From NCBI GenBank assembly GCA_963576475.1, contig OY754980.1, forward strand, positions 23,233,434 through 23,297,433: a stretch of 64,000 nucleotides of DNA, in the 5' to 3' direction. A model generated the notes under the pieces. That model was not told the DNA's origin. It did not search any database and saw nothing but the letters and a program-made list of their open reading frames with translations. The position numbers and the translations under genes are program-made. Below, piece by piece: positions 37,101-48,454 of the stretch. This DNA comes from Molanna angustata (lineage: Eukaryota; Arthropoda; Insecta; Trichoptera; Molannidae). Position 1 is the stretch's first letter; each line of letters starts with the position of its first letter.

Positions 37101-40100
37101 TGATAACGTTCGACATCTGGTCCGCCATGAACGGAATCCCAATCATTGGAACCTTGTTATAAATAGCCTCTTCGATTGATTGTTGACCTCCTTGCGTAAT
37201 GAAGAGTCTTACTTTTGGATGACCTGTGATATTTAAAAAAAAGATTATTTCTCTGTACGGATGAAGTCACTTGTTACAAATCTGCAGGTGCTGGATTTAA
37301 GCAAATTTGTTATAATACATTTATAACAAATATCGAATATTTTTATTATTGCATATGCGCAAACATTGGATTTTTTCCCTGTCGGGAGTCAAAGGTATTT
37401 TTTAACAGATTTTTAATTATCACGTAAACCAGCCGATGACAGGTCGTAAGCCCTGTAGGTGCCTAGATTTCCCGGTTCTCCTACAGTAAATATTCCAACT
37501 TCGTCTCCATTGAGATAATTAAAAATCTTTTGTAACAAATATGTTGAAATCAAATCATAAACCTCATGTAAAGTAAAAAAAATATCTGTATTTCAGTTTT
37601 TTTTCAGCCCTGCAGGTACCTAAGTCAAATAATGTGTATGGAGACCGTACCAAGATCCTTATTGCCGTTGACGTGTAATGCTTTGCGATAAGTTCCGTTA
37701 ATATTTACGTATCACAGCGCCCTTGGTATGATCTCGAATCATTAAACGGCGCTATATAAATAACTTATTATTATTATTATCACAGAATAAAAAGTGAAAG
37801 TTACGTATCAGGAGCTGTTATTCGTAGCTATAATCTGTGAAAAAACGAATGTGTGTATACGTCGCTTTATGATTTTACATAAAACTTAACACCACTTCGA
37901 TATGCCGTACAAAATGTTGCGAATAAATTCACCTGTCGAATGTCATATGTACGTATTTCGCTCCAATCAGAATACCGCGTTACGAACAGAGAACGGAGGT
38001 TTTCTCGATATAATACGCGGAAGTTTACGCGGGCTAGTGTCCGCGGAAAACAGAATAACGATCTGCTATAAGAAACACATGTATGTAGCGTAAAAACTTG
38101 GGTATATTGCCGCGATAAATGAACCGGAATGGCCCGCAGGAAACATCTTGTACCGCATATTATTAACGCGTTGCCGATTTGAATAAAGAGTGTTTTAAAG
38201 TCTGTCGAAATGTAAAAGAAACTAAAAAATACCCTGAAATGTCGGTATTTGAAGTCACGCTATAATACGTTAACGTTTAAATAAGTTTTATTTGATAATT
38301 TATTGTAACGAGTGCTACTGAGTTTTGTTTGCGTTATTTAAATTGACAAAAAATATTAAGTTATATCTAATAATAATATCATTTATAATATTTTGAACAG
38401 TACCTACCTAAGACGTCTTGTTGAGGTATCCATTTTGAAATGAAAACATTCGACGGCTGGCCTGGGAGATGATCATCTTCCCATTTCCATAGTATGTTAT
38501 AGGGCAATTCCTGAAATGCTTCAAGGAATATTTGCCGAATTCCTTCAGGTAGTCTATTCGATTTGACATTAGATCCAAGACTGAAATAAACGGCCCCATT
38601 CTTTGAATTGTCCAAAAATGTTGCGAGGTCCTGAAAATTTCAATTTGAATAAATTATATTTGACCTTACATTTTTGACGATGAAAATTTAATCCATTATT
38701 ATTATATTTTTCCGGGAGACAAAGTAATAAAATGTAAAATATTACAACGTTAACATAAAATAGTTTCATCAAACATAAAAAAATAATACTATTTTTGTTG
38801 TACATTTCAACCTATTTTTAACGACGCCCAAAAACGAAAGAGGTTCGATTTTTTAATGTACATAATATGTTAGTGATAACTTTTTACTACATTGTCCAAT
38901 TCTTTTTTCATTAGACAGGCATCTTCTGTTTGGTCCCATTTCAATGCATTCAATGGGATCCATGAAAAAATCCGTGGAGGGGGACTCTCCACAAACGGCC
39001 AATAGACTTATGTGTCTTCTCTGAAAACTACAACCAAAAATAAAATTTGACTGATGAAAGAAATTGGAATGGGAGTGAAATTGAAGATTCACGGTAATTA
39101 CGCCATGTCACTAGCGGAGAAGGCAGAGAGAATAAAGCGCTATACACCTCTATTTAGCACACATTCATGGCTTTATTTACAACCATGCATCGTCTTATAC
39201 ATTTTCGTCGATTTTTCAAACTTCTTATGTATCTTTTCAGAATATCATTCACATTGTCATACCATTCGTTTTTATGGCGGCTACTACGATCCATCTCTTA
39301 CGCCATTGGATAATGTTTTGGTCAGTCGTTCATCGTTCATTCTTTCAATATGCCCACAGTTATAATATTACAAAAAACTCAAAACTGTGGAAACGAAATT
39401 ATACTGTACCCGCACTTGCGTATTCCGATACTAGTACCTATATTTCAACCTGTTGAAGGAAGTATATTTCAAAGAAATAAATGAAAGAAGAATTGAAAAA
39501 ATCTGCATGTTCCTTGAATTATATTTTCGAAAATTATGACGTGTATCTGATATAAAAAGTAAGGAAAATTAACATTATTTTCAAGTAATAATATTGAGTA
39601 GGTAGGTAATATTAATGAATACATGTTTTAATAACATATTGATTCTTTTTTTTGTAAGATATTCCTAAAATTCAACCCAAACGTCAAGAGTTATAATTGT
39701 ACATGAAATAAAAATAGAAACATTAATTGTTCTCACCGATTTAAGTGGTTTTGGTGGCTTGATGTGCATATTTCCCATGTATATAATATTAGGAACTGTT
39801 GGTCTGGGTCCCGCCCAAATTGGATTGTAATTCAAAAACACCAAGTCTGCGCTTTTTTCTATCTCACGCAACCTCCTTATATTGGGTCCAAAGTGTTTTT
39901 TTGCCAATTCGTTGTATTTGGGAAGGAAATAATAATAATAAGCGTATTGGTAGTATAGATTATAGTAAATCAAATAAGTTTTTTGCCAAATGCTTAAGTT
40001 GGAGTGATCGAAAGGGGACGTTATTTCTGGGTACATTATTGGGTGTGTTGGATTTCCGACAGCTTCGAAGTTTTGATAGACTCCAGACAGAGAACTGATA

Positions 40101-40609
40101 AGAATCATTGGACAGTTGAAGCGGTCTTTGAAAGCATACATCACGGGTATAATGCCTTCAAAAAAGCACAGGTCGAAATGTTCATTCGGATCTTTTATCA
40201 ACTTCTGCATCTCCGGTGTTGAGAGCTGTCTGTCCGTTATTTCCATCATGATGTAATAAAATGCCTTAACAATGGAAATAGGACTGGGATCTTTCACTCC
40301 ATCGGCTGCGAAATTAAAAAAGTTTGTCCAAGTGTTGTATGAGAGATCGTGCACATCAATTTGTGTGAGGTTTTCGTACACTCCATCTGTATATTTGACT
40401 GGATCTGTTGTCATGACAACTAGATGATGACCTCTTTTTGCGAGTTCTTCCATCAGGGCTCTGTACACTATTTGATGACTGTAGGAAGGCGTCGGAAAAA
40501 CTCCTAAAATTCTAGCACCACTACAGATGTTCAAAAATACCTGTAAACTCACGATCACCAAACAAAATGTATGCATTTTCGTACTAAACGCAGTTCGTGA
40601 GAGGAACAT
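30834..40609 (-). CDS. UGT: UDP-glycosyltransferase gene A (UGT33-like), four exons, complete
   Basis: The coding parts are 40609-39737, 38630-38408, 37223-37004 and 31119-30834, joined by GT-AG introns in phases 0, 1 and 2. They give 1602 nt, or 533 residues plus stop. UGTs transfer a sugar from a UDP-sugar onto small lipophilic acceptors, and act as ER membrane proteins facing the lumen. Visible features are a hydrophobic signal segment (about residues 13-31), the catalytic His region FPTPSYSH (His45), the donor-binding signature starting FITQGG and ending MADQ (about 373-401), the C-terminal block DQPQTVLKRTVWWTEY, one membrane span (about 491-518) and a Lys-rich tail. An in-frame TAG lies two codons before the first ATG. 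A second Met at residue 12 directly precedes the hydrophobic stretch and could be the real start. Motifs and exon plan resemble lepidopteran UGT33-type enzymes (inference). The substrate cannot be told from sequence. Confidence 0.93.
31419..31464. repeat. Perfect 18 bp inverted repeat in UGT gene A intron 3
   Basis: TCCTCAGGAGGATACAAA pairs with its exact complement across a 10-base loop, about 300 bp upstream of exon 4. Confidence 0.8.
31605..34421 (-). mobile_element. 2.8 kb TIR element, copy X, inside UGT gene A intron 3
   Basis: It is bounded by short inverted termini of the form AGGCRTGATGAC, flanked by AT. An inverted, highly similar copy (Y) is at 44344-47122. On the minus strand near 34040-34150 a decayed THAP-like zinc-finger frame is readable. 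Each end carries a perfect TGACGTCA octamer (31790-31797 and 34229-34236) next to CCAAT- or CCGCCAT-type motifs. It contains a nested MITE (32660-33261) and a repeated end segment (from 31608 and again from 32258). No intact transposase is seen, so it is probably non-autonomous. Its superfamily is uncertain. Confidence 0.75.
32660..33261. mobile_element. Nested MITE in element X (GGCCGGTATTACAGT ends)
   Basis: It begins GGGCCGGTATTACAGT and ends ACTGTAATATCGGACC as inverted termini. A shared flanking TAT is seen most clearly in the copy at 45501-46086. It is present at the same internal site in X and Y, so it inserted before those copies spread. Confidence 0.6.
35128..35156. repeat. Perfect 29 bp palindrome in UGT gene A intron 3
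   Basis: AAAGACCTTATAAT and its exact complement around one central base; the similarity continues imperfectly outward. Confidence 0.8.
35445..35865. repeat. Direct tandem duplication of about 210 bp in UGT gene A intron 3
   Basis: Two adjacent diverged units share in order a TAATAACTGCTA start, GATGCATAGC, a T-rich part, TTTAATCCTTCT, and CCCGTCAC...AAACATGCAAT near the end (first unit to about 35645, second to about 35855). Confidence 0.7.
36263..36500 (+). repeat. Dispersed repeat, inverted partner at 43440-43688
   Basis: Contains matching stretches around TACAGAAGCCGCGTGCAATA and CGGTAATCGAATCGGTAGGTG, found inverted near 43688-43440. The family is unknown. It lies in UGT gene A intron 3. 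Confidence 0.7.
36716..36907. repeat. Fold-back (long imperfect palindrome), UGT gene A intron 3
   Basis: Two arms of about 88-90 bp are separated by a loop of about 12 bp. The left arm starts GGGGGGCAAGTCC and the right arm ends in its complement GACTTGCCCCCC. Matching pairs include GGCGAAATCAAAACC with GGTTTTGATTTCGCC and TTATGGAGTTCTATAA with its complement. It lies about 97 bp downstream of the exon 3 splice donor, so it would form a hairpin in the pre-mRNA. Confidence 0.85.
37004..37223 (-). CDS. UGT: UGT gene A exon 3 (donor-binding signature)
   Basis: This 220 nt exon runs from the acceptor CACAG (residues GHPKVRLFITQGG...) to ENP plus two bases of the next codon, with donor AAG|GTATGT (phase 2). 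It contains the UGT family signature with its Gln-Gly-Gly, Glu-Glu, Pro and terminal Asp-Gln residues in order. A 190 bp fold-back sequence lies about 100 bp downstream in intron 3. Confidence 0.93.
37330..37550. mobile_element. Family B fold-back element copy in UGT gene A intron 2
   Basis: Shares with 4613-4810, 27780-28270 and 41430-41960 the head ATTGCATATGCGCAAACATT, the CGGGAGTC block, AACCAGCCGATGACAGGTCG and the tail arm GTAAATATTCCAACTTCGTC. The left inverted arm is mostly missing here. Confidence 0.65.
37640..37775 (+). mobile_element. CR1-like LINE 3' tail in UGT gene A intron 2
   Basis: Ends AAACGGCGCTATATAAATAA followed by (TTA)n. This matches the 3' end of the LINE remnant at 1650-1990 and the scrap at 59090-59185. 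No coding frame is left. Confidence 0.5.
38408..38630 (-). CDS. UGT: UGT gene A exon 2
   Basis: This 223 nt exon starts after the acceptor TTTTCAG with DLATFLDNSKNG. It carries the conserved YFSLGSNVKS and WIPQQDVL motifs of the UGT nucleotide-sugar domain. It ends G|GTAGGT in phase 1. The size equals exon 2 of gene B. Confidence 0.93.
39097..39372 (-). pseudogene. LINE ORF2 C-terminal fragment in UGT gene A intron 1
   Basis: Reading the minus strand across several frame breaks gives GHIERMNDERLTK, then NDILKRYIRSLKNRRKCIRR and ending SASDMA. These are the tail motifs of the same non-LTR family as 3243-3815 and 57696-58147. Confidence 0.6.
39737..40609 (-). CDS. UGT: UGT gene A exon 1 (N-terminal acceptor-binding domain)
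   Basis: This 873 nt exon encodes residues 1-291: signal peptide, the catalytic His in FPTPSYSH, and the acceptor-binding half. It ends after KPPKPLKS at the splice donor TCG|GTGAGA (phase 0). An open frame continues past the donor for about 23 codons, but those codons (VRTINV...) are intron. In the usual position of the catalytic Asp there is a Glu (E151, context FDLCFFEG). Confidence 0.93.
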
Positions 40610-40619
40610 TTTAGTCTAG

Positions 40620-41425
40620 AATCACAAACTTATTCACTAAATAAATTGTAAATAATGTTATCACAAATCAAAATTTGCACAAATGTCACTTCAGATCATG
40701 CCAAAGATGTTCACTGTGTTACCACTACAACTGATATGGCGGACTCGACATTTAAATAACTATAATATTGGATTACCTACTTAACAAACGTTCAAACATT
40801 ACAAAATGCAACTCACAATGAATTGGAATTATTATCATAAGTCTTGTCAAAATTATAACCCCTATTTATAGACCTTTAATCGCATATTATGTCACGCTAT
40901 TGCCCACAAATAATAACAGTGCAACGGTTAAACGTCATGTGTTGTATGTGACAGAAAATATCTTTGAAATACATTCAATACATTATATTTTCGATGACGC
41001 AATATTTTGTCGGTCAGTATTCCTTGATCTATATAAATAACACATAACCCAATTTATTACCGGCAGAAAAGATATATACATCATAGGGGTAGAAGTAGGT
41101 ATGTAAAATTAAACCTCCAATGAAACAAAGTCAATACAAAAGTAATTATAAGGAAATTATAAGGAAAGTAATATTTTTTTATAAATATTATATATATTTC
41201 TTAATATTCTAATATTTACAAAAAAAAATGAAAATAGTAGGTATACAGTTGTATACCTACTGAATTTGATCGCATTTTTCAAATAAACTATATTTCTCAA
41301 CATATTATTTGCGTAGATTTATGATACTATTTATAATACTTTTAATTATTTTTTATGTTAAAATTTTTCGCGTTTAATGTCAATTTTGACTGGTAATCAT
41401 CCGGCATTGGTAAAAATGAATTATA
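40620..41425. other. Upstream flank of UGT gene A
   Basis: No coding sequence is seen. A TATA-like TATTTAAA occurs on the minus strand about 140-150 nt upstream of the ATG (near 40750-40759). The gene's promoter and 5' leader should lie here. Confidence 0.4.
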
Positions 41426-41429
41426 TTGT

Positions 41430-41980
41430 TTATCGAATATTTTAATTATTGCATATGTGCAAACATTGGATTTTTTTTCCCTGTCGGGAGTCAAAGATTT
41501 TTTTTAACAGATTTTTAATTATCTCAATAGAGACGAAGTTGGAATATTTACTGTAGGAGAACCGGGAAATCAAGGCACTTACAGGGCTTACGACCTGTCA
41601 TCGGCTGGTTTTCGTGATCACTTTATGCGCTTGCGCAACGTTCACCAATTATGCCTTTTTTTTAATGAGATCCCTATCAATTCAATTTTGAAAGTTCTAT
41701 ATATTGCAATGCTGAAATTCTTTTCGTTTGAAAATAAGGATTTTTACTACAGCCATCTATGTGTGAAATTATGAACAACATTCTTATTATTTTTATTTAT
41801 TTTTGTTGTAACGCCATCTATTGAGAGAATAGGTTTTTTGTAAATAATGAGAGCAACAATTCTTTATACCTGAAGTGACAATGCATTTTTCGCATAGAAG
41901 TCACCCCTGAATTGCGCCAGACTTATACTTAAGGTCATTTTTGGTACAAGTAGGTAAATAAGACAAAAATGACCTTATAA
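41430..41980. mobile_element. Family B element upstream of UGT gene A
   Basis: The head ATTGCATATGTGCAAACATT, CGGGAGTCAAAG, the full left arm and CGACCTGTCATCGGCTGG. Later it has GTAACGCCATCTATTGA and an inverted pair AAGGTCATTTTT and AAAAATGACCTT (41932-41979). Confidence 0.6.
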
Positions 41981-42059
41981 TTATTGCTTCTATGGAGTGG
42001 AGACATTGGTTAGTTGGACGAAACTGCCATTTTCAAATAAAAAATCTTATATATTTTTT

Positions 42060-42310
42060 TCAGACCTGTCGTTATGTATTGAGCTGAATGCTGGGTCTTA
42101 ACAAAAAGAGACGAAAATAGTCTCTTGATATTTGAAAGGAATATCCTGAGAGAGATTTTTGGCCCAGTAAACGATAATGGACTTTGGAGGATGCGATATA
42201 ATCATGAACTACAGGCATTATTATGACGAACCCAACATTGTACAAGTCATAAAAAGTAACCTGACTGCAGTGGTTGGGACATGTCAGTTGGTGATTATAC
42301 GATGAAGACA
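42060..42310 (+). pseudogene. RTE-like LINE ORF2 C-terminal fragment
   Basis: Reads AECWVLTKRDENSLLIFERN, ILREIFGPVNDNGLWRMRYN and, after a break, QHCTSHKK. This is the block following the RT domain in RTE-like LINEs. Stops and truncation make it inactive. Confidence 0.65.
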
Positions 42311-43435
42311 TTACATCCGATATAAATAAATAAAAATTATTTTTAAACAAATTAATAAATTCAATATAAATAGTGCTGGAGACTCTCAGTCAAAAATATG
42401 GTTAGTCTTAAAAAATAACATTCGTTCACAATATAAAAAGATAAATTTCACGTAAAGCATTACATAAGACATTTAAAATTACACAATTAAGGACCCAGAC
42501 AACAAACTGCTAGTACAAGGATATTTTATTATGATGATATTTTCATATCATGAACAAGGCTAGAATGAAGATAATGAGATATAATTTGCAAGTAATTATT
42601 TATTTATTATGAACTTTAATTGATTCGTAATAATATTATTTGCTTGATATCAATATTTAAATGACAGAAACTCATTAAATCGTTAAGATAATTTTATCTT
42701 TACTTCTATTTTTACAAAACACTGCATTTATTATCGTTGAAATATTGCAACAATTGATATAATATGTATATACATAATTTCATGTACACATTTAATTAGA
42801 TTGAAATTAATTTGTCTACTTAGATATTATGTAAATAATATCATACAATATCATATCTGTAATGAGTTTAAATTGATGTTTATAACATACTTAATCATAA
42901 TTAATTTTATTATTTTATGATTAGTATACGTTCTTCTTAAATATTTTTTAATATTTACGTCATTTCTACATCAGTTTTTGTTGTAACATTAAAATTGTAC
43001 TCGCATTTATCAAAGACGACTTTACTTATACTACATAGTTTACATACTTATATTCTAGTTTTCCTTGTACTATTATTATATAATAAGTAATAATTTCACA
43101 ATAAACATTTGATCGTTTAGTACATTATCGAAACAACTAGTCATAATGATAATATTATACTGTAACTGAGGTAGGTACTTATAAACATATGACATTACCA
43201 GCATGATAGAAAATATATAAAGATTTTTTATTATTATTTATTTTATATAAATTACATTCATTACATGTTATAAAAAATAACATCTAATTAATGTTTCCTT
43301 TCCTAATTTAAGCTGAAAGCATGTGTTTAGGAAAGCAGCAGCTCTTTCCTTACACAATAAAAATACTTAACTAAAATAAATAATTAATAAAAAATGATAA
43401 AAAAACAAACATTTCAAAACCAAAAGCCTTAGATT
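42310..43435. other. AT-rich stretch without recognisable gene
   Basis: No supported feature. Confidence 0.4.
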
Positions 43436-43439
43436 ATAT

Positions 43440-43688
43440 ATGATACAGATACTTAGCGCAATGAAAGTATGACAACTAAAACTAAGAACAATGTTCTTTG
43501 TTTCACTCGCCCGGCCGCCAATACAGTCATAGGACACATCATAATAGTACACGTAAAATCTCTTTTCTATGCAGTGTACGTACACCTACCGATTCGATTA
43601 CCGATCTTCCGCCTCACACACATGTAAATAAAACTTGTCATACAATTGAATTAGAAATTTATATTGCACGTGGCTTCTGTACCTTATA
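43440..43688 (-). repeat. Dispersed repeat, inverted partner of 36263-36500
   Basis: Inverted copy of the repeat in UGT gene A intron 3. It abuts the terminal repeat of family A copy 4. Confidence 0.7.
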
Positions 43689-43892
43689 ATCCAACTGTTG
43701 ATTCGTTCATGAGAATTCAATTCTCTGAATGAATCGACATTATTATGCCAAGATGCGTGTACGAAGGAACATTTTGTATGTTGTAGTGGACTTTTTGCAT
43801 GCTAATAACACCAACTAGAGGCCTAGCATCATATATGTTCCCATACATGGATTTACTCAGAATTCAGAGCAGAACATATTATGTGAGTTTTG

Positions 43893-44244
<352 letters not shown>

Positions 44245-44609
44245 CGTCCGTCCCTTGTAACTTTTGATCTGCTCAATTTACAGAGCCCAAATTTTCAGAA
44301 TATATAAACAGTTATAGGCCTACAAAACTTTTATACTCAGAATAGGCATGATGACTAATTTTGAAAAACTATCTCACGATGTTTTTACGCATTCACTGTT
44401 TTCAAATATATATACATTTCTACATAAAATAAAGGTTTAGTAGCAAAAATCGCCATTTTAAAATCAAATTTGACATTTACGCCAAAAAAAGCTTGTAGTA
44501 TCATGGCGGCTGCCGACCCTGACGGTGACGTCATGGTATCGTAAACTGCATATCACTACTATATGTAATATATGTGTTCTAAGACGATTTGTGTATTTAT
44601 AATCAAATC

Positions 44610-44810
44610 AAAAGTGCATAAGTGTTGTGCGGTCCCTAAATGTACAAACACGACGAAAAAAACACCTACTGAGGTATTTGTTTTCGTCCCACGCGAAAAA
44701 AAAGAGAAATCAGTGATTAAATTTCGCACGGCGAGACACAAGTGAATTTTATTAAGTACGCGTTTACAATGAAGTACAGTATTTGTTCCCCCACTTTTAG
44801 CTCTCAATAA
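44610..44810 (+). pseudogene. THAP-like zinc-finger remnant in element Y
   Basis: One frame reads KCCAVPKCTNTTKKTPTEV followed by VFVPREKK. This resembles the start of a THAP C2CH DNA-binding domain (CxxxxC, then a conserved V/F-P step). A later ICSPTF in another frame resembles the usual C-x-x-H-F end, with His replaced by Thr. Stops and a frameshift make it non-functional as it stands. The same remnant is in copy X on the minus strand. THAP domains occur in P-element-type transposases; the link to that superfamily is inference. Confidence 0.42.
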
Positions 44811-45500
44811 TATAATATTTACCATTATTTAGGCAATAAGCATATAAAGAACTTCATTAATGTCCAAACGTCAAAATAGGCCATCATAAGTTTCCCGCGT
44901 ATGTTTTTAGCTTATGAACACATAATGTAGAGAGAAGAAGGAGCATATTTTATCGATTTTCGAGATGTAAGTTGTATTTAAATTACATATAAATAAAGTA
45001 CTTATATGTACTTATTATTCAGTTTTTACGTTTCGAAATTCTGATGAACAAAAGTCTTTGTTCGACGCAAAGAAATATCCGACCATCAAAAGTTCCATTC
45101 TAGTTAAGAGTAGTTTAGACAGGCAGAAAAATAACTACTATGGCTGCTATTGCTAAAAATAACGATAGCAGATAAATATAGCTTGTTATGAACACAATAC
45201 AAATAACGAGCGCTATGTAATAATTCGTATGCTGCTAAAATTGTAACGATGTTTTAAAACGCATGCTTCGCGTAATCGCCGTCGTTTCGCAAATCGCTTC
45301 ATTGCATGAAAAAAATATAGCTTGCTAGTTTAGTTTGGCAGTGACCAGCATCATAACATGTCGAACGTTCGTCAGCTCACCATCGCGTGACAAAATTGTA
45401 GAATACTAAAACTAAATTAGTTTACCATACGTTGCGAGCGTTCATTATTTATTTATTTATTCAATAAAAACTAAGTTACATACAAAATACAATTAACATA

Positions 45501-46086
45501 GGCCCGATATTACAGTCGGCCCTCAACTCATTGAGTTTGCCAAACTCAAGATTAATGTTAAGGGGAGATTGAATCCATTTCCGTATTACAGTGCAATATG
45601 ACATGTCAGTTACTAAATCTTCAATTATAGACATATTTCACTTTTTCTGTGGTTATTATCTGTCAAATTTAAATAACCTCAAATAATACGAAATACAAAA
45701 CGGGACGCTACGACTTTAAATACCATTGTTTTATTATCCAACATGGTAAATTTAATTTTTTTCACCAAAATAATGCTTTTAAATGCCCGTGTTCGTTTCA
45801 ATACGGCTGTCAGTTTGTTTTGTTGTGTGGCGCCACCTTCGATACAACACTGAAACTACACACGTTGCCTAACGCCTCTAGTGATAGAAACTGAAACTAC
45901 ACGAGTTGCCTAGCAAATGACAGTTGACTCACAGTTAAGTACTTAATCTGCCAGAAACGTTGAGTTAAATATTTGTCGTTTTAGTGACGTATTTGAGGGA
46001 AGATTAGGTCTAAACGGACACTGTAATACGCTATATTTTTGTAAAACTTGAGTTTAGCTCTTAAACTGACACTGTAATACCGGCCC
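45501..46086. mobile_element. Nested MITE in element Y (counterpart of 32660-33261)
   Basis: It has the same inverted termini as the copy in X, with TAT on both flanks in this copy. A 3-bp target-site duplication is seen in PIF/Harbinger-like families; the assignment is inference. Confidence 0.6.
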
Positions 46087-47679
46087 ATAGTGTCCCCCGA
46101 TAGGTTGGCGAGTATCTAGGTAAATTGAAACTATTTGCTTTGATGAATACTTGTTCCATTTATATTTAATTTGTTTTAGTTTTAAGTATCTAATTAAAAT
46201 ATTAATATATCGATAACACCAAAATAAACATAGTCCAGACCGACAATTAATGCGTATATTGTATTGAAGACTATCAGAAGAATTGACGCGACCATACTAT
46301 GACGTCGTGCGCTCTGATTGTTTTTTCTCATAAAATGGCGGACTAACACATTTTGTATTTTTATATTTATAATATTATTATTATTCACTCCTATAAATTA
46401 AAAAAAAAACATTTTTTAAATCTTTATAACCTATTTTATTTTTTAAAATCATAATTTCAATGATTTTTTTCTTACAGTCATCACACCTATTACATATTTT
46501 AATATATTAATCATAATATGTATATGAATCATAACAGTTATCCCATATGTATATTAGATTCATCATAATACATTGTGTATTTCCATTTCAACCTCATGTA
46601 ACACTGTACAACTCCCACAAACAATTTAATTACATCATTTTATTTTATAATCAAGCAATGAAAGCCACCAAGTTATTTATTTCTGAAACGTTAAATATTC
46701 TCCACCACGTTACAATACTCGGTGCGTGTTATAACAGATGCGTCAACGATTCAATAGAGCGGATAGCGATATTATTTGGTTTATTGTCCCAAATAAACCA
46801 AATAAATCAATAAATAAAAATAGCATGTTAAAAATAAGCAGCATATTCCATATAGCTTGTTATGAAAAAAATAGCCATTTCGAACAACACAACAGTTGAC
46901 AGTAACAAACACAATTGACAGTGACAATATGGTGACGTCATGCGCTCTGATTGGTGTTTCACATAAAATGGCGGACAAACATATTTTGTATTTTTATTTT
47001 AATAATATTAATATTATTCGCTCTTTTAAAATGAAAATAAATATATTTTTTCAAATCTTTATAACATATTTTATCTAATAAAATCATAATTTCAATGATT
47101 TTTTCTTACTGTCATCACGCCTATTGTGAATTTTTGTTTCAGTCAGGGTTACCAACTTTTGAAATATGGTTTATTTTTCCATATATCTCAGAAACCATAA
47201 AAGCTAGAACGCTGAAAATTGGTATAAACATCAAACATCATTTCTCAAACATTTTTTATTAAGAAAAATATTTTTTTAAAGATAAATTTATGAGTTTAAC
47301 TGCCTATATTTCCATTTTTTTTTAAAAATAACCCCAACTAGATAATTTAATTTTCTATAAAAATATTAGCATTGTATAAGCAGATCTCAATTATTTTTAA
47401 CAATTTTTATAAAAAATGAATTTAGTGACGACATTGCTTCATACAATTTGTATGGCAGTAGCCTACACACAATATCTAAGAAGAATTAATAGTTCTTCTT
47501 CTTCTGGGTAGGATCAAAGGACTGACCTCCTTACTATCCTATCTTGACATACATACCTAGGTACATGTGTTGTATAGAAAACCAAATATTTAAAATATTA
47601 AATAATTTGTATTTATGGGTTTATAGTTTGGTACTTATTCTTCAACTATACGTACTACCGCTATCGACAGTTGGATCTC

Positions 47680-48170
47680 ATGTGTTACATGCAACTAGTT
47701 CTATGCCAAAAGCAATGTATAAAGAATTAACATTTTAAACAATAAAAAAATAAATAAAAACATTATCAAACCATAACACAAAACAAATAACACACACAAA
47801 AATGAAAATGACCTACAAACTATGTTTAAATGAATGTAATATTAGAGAGAGTGTTTCAAATTGTTTTTAGTTTCTTTTTTAATTCTTCGTAATTCGTTTC
47901 TGTTCTAATATTTCTTGGTAAGTTATTAAATAATTTTATGCCTTTAGGTATATATAGATAATGATGCTATGGATTATTGCATATTATCCATAAACAGAAT
48001 TACATGGTAAGGTTAAGTTATTTTTAAATAATAATGATATAAAGAATTATAAATTACGCTGCTCACTACAATGAACCATTGTGCAACATAATATACTAAT
48101 ATCGGAATACCGAACACTTTTAAGGTCGTTGACAATCAGGCAGCGTGGAAACCTACATACCCTCACTTCT
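47680..48170. other. Non-coding stretch
   Basis: No supported feature. Confidence 0.35.
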
Positions 48171-48174
48171 ATAC

Positions 48175-48415
48175 AAGGTCTTAAACAACTCCAACGCTCC
48201 AGTTTATCTACGAAATCAATTTCACTTCCTCTCAGAACACGGGTTGCCTCTTCGTTCAAATACTGAAAAAACGCTCAGTACCTAACCAGTACACAATACT
48301 TCCTTTTTCACCACATATTTCTCCGTACAAGCAGCCCGACTTTGGAATCACACCAACTTTACATTTAAAAATCAACTTTAAAAAAACATTATGCAAATTC
48401 AATAAATAAAGGTTT
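48175..48415 (+). pseudogene. Jockey-type LINE ORF2 C-terminal remnant
   Basis: One frame reads PVYLRNQFHFLSEHGLPLRS and SFFTTYFSVQAARLWN, with two stops. It ends in A-rich sequence and GCAAATTCAATAAATAAA. Confidence 0.65.
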
Positions 48416-48454
48416 CGTTTTGACTTTGTGGCGTCATTATGATTTTTTTATACT

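Larger units (their letters stand above)
44344..47122 (+). mobile_element. 2.8 kb TIR element, copy Y, nested in family A copy 4
   Basis: This is the inverted counterpart of copy X. It starts AGGCATGATGAC and ends GTCATCACGCCT. It splits a family A element whose two halves continue on either side, with an apparent 2-bp AT duplication. The THAP-like remnant is near 44600-44700 (+) and the TGACGTCA octamers are at 44526-44533 and 46933-46940. Confidence 0.78.

Noticed and set aside
38569..39092. Extra minus-strand frames in UGT gene A intron 1 as additional exons
   Set aside because: They are not flanked by usable splice sites in the right phase, and direct joining of exons 1 and 2 gives the expected UGT sequence.
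40004..40222. Plus-strand open frames across UGT exon 1 (also 62150-62622)
   Set aside because: They are antisense shadows of the UGT exons.
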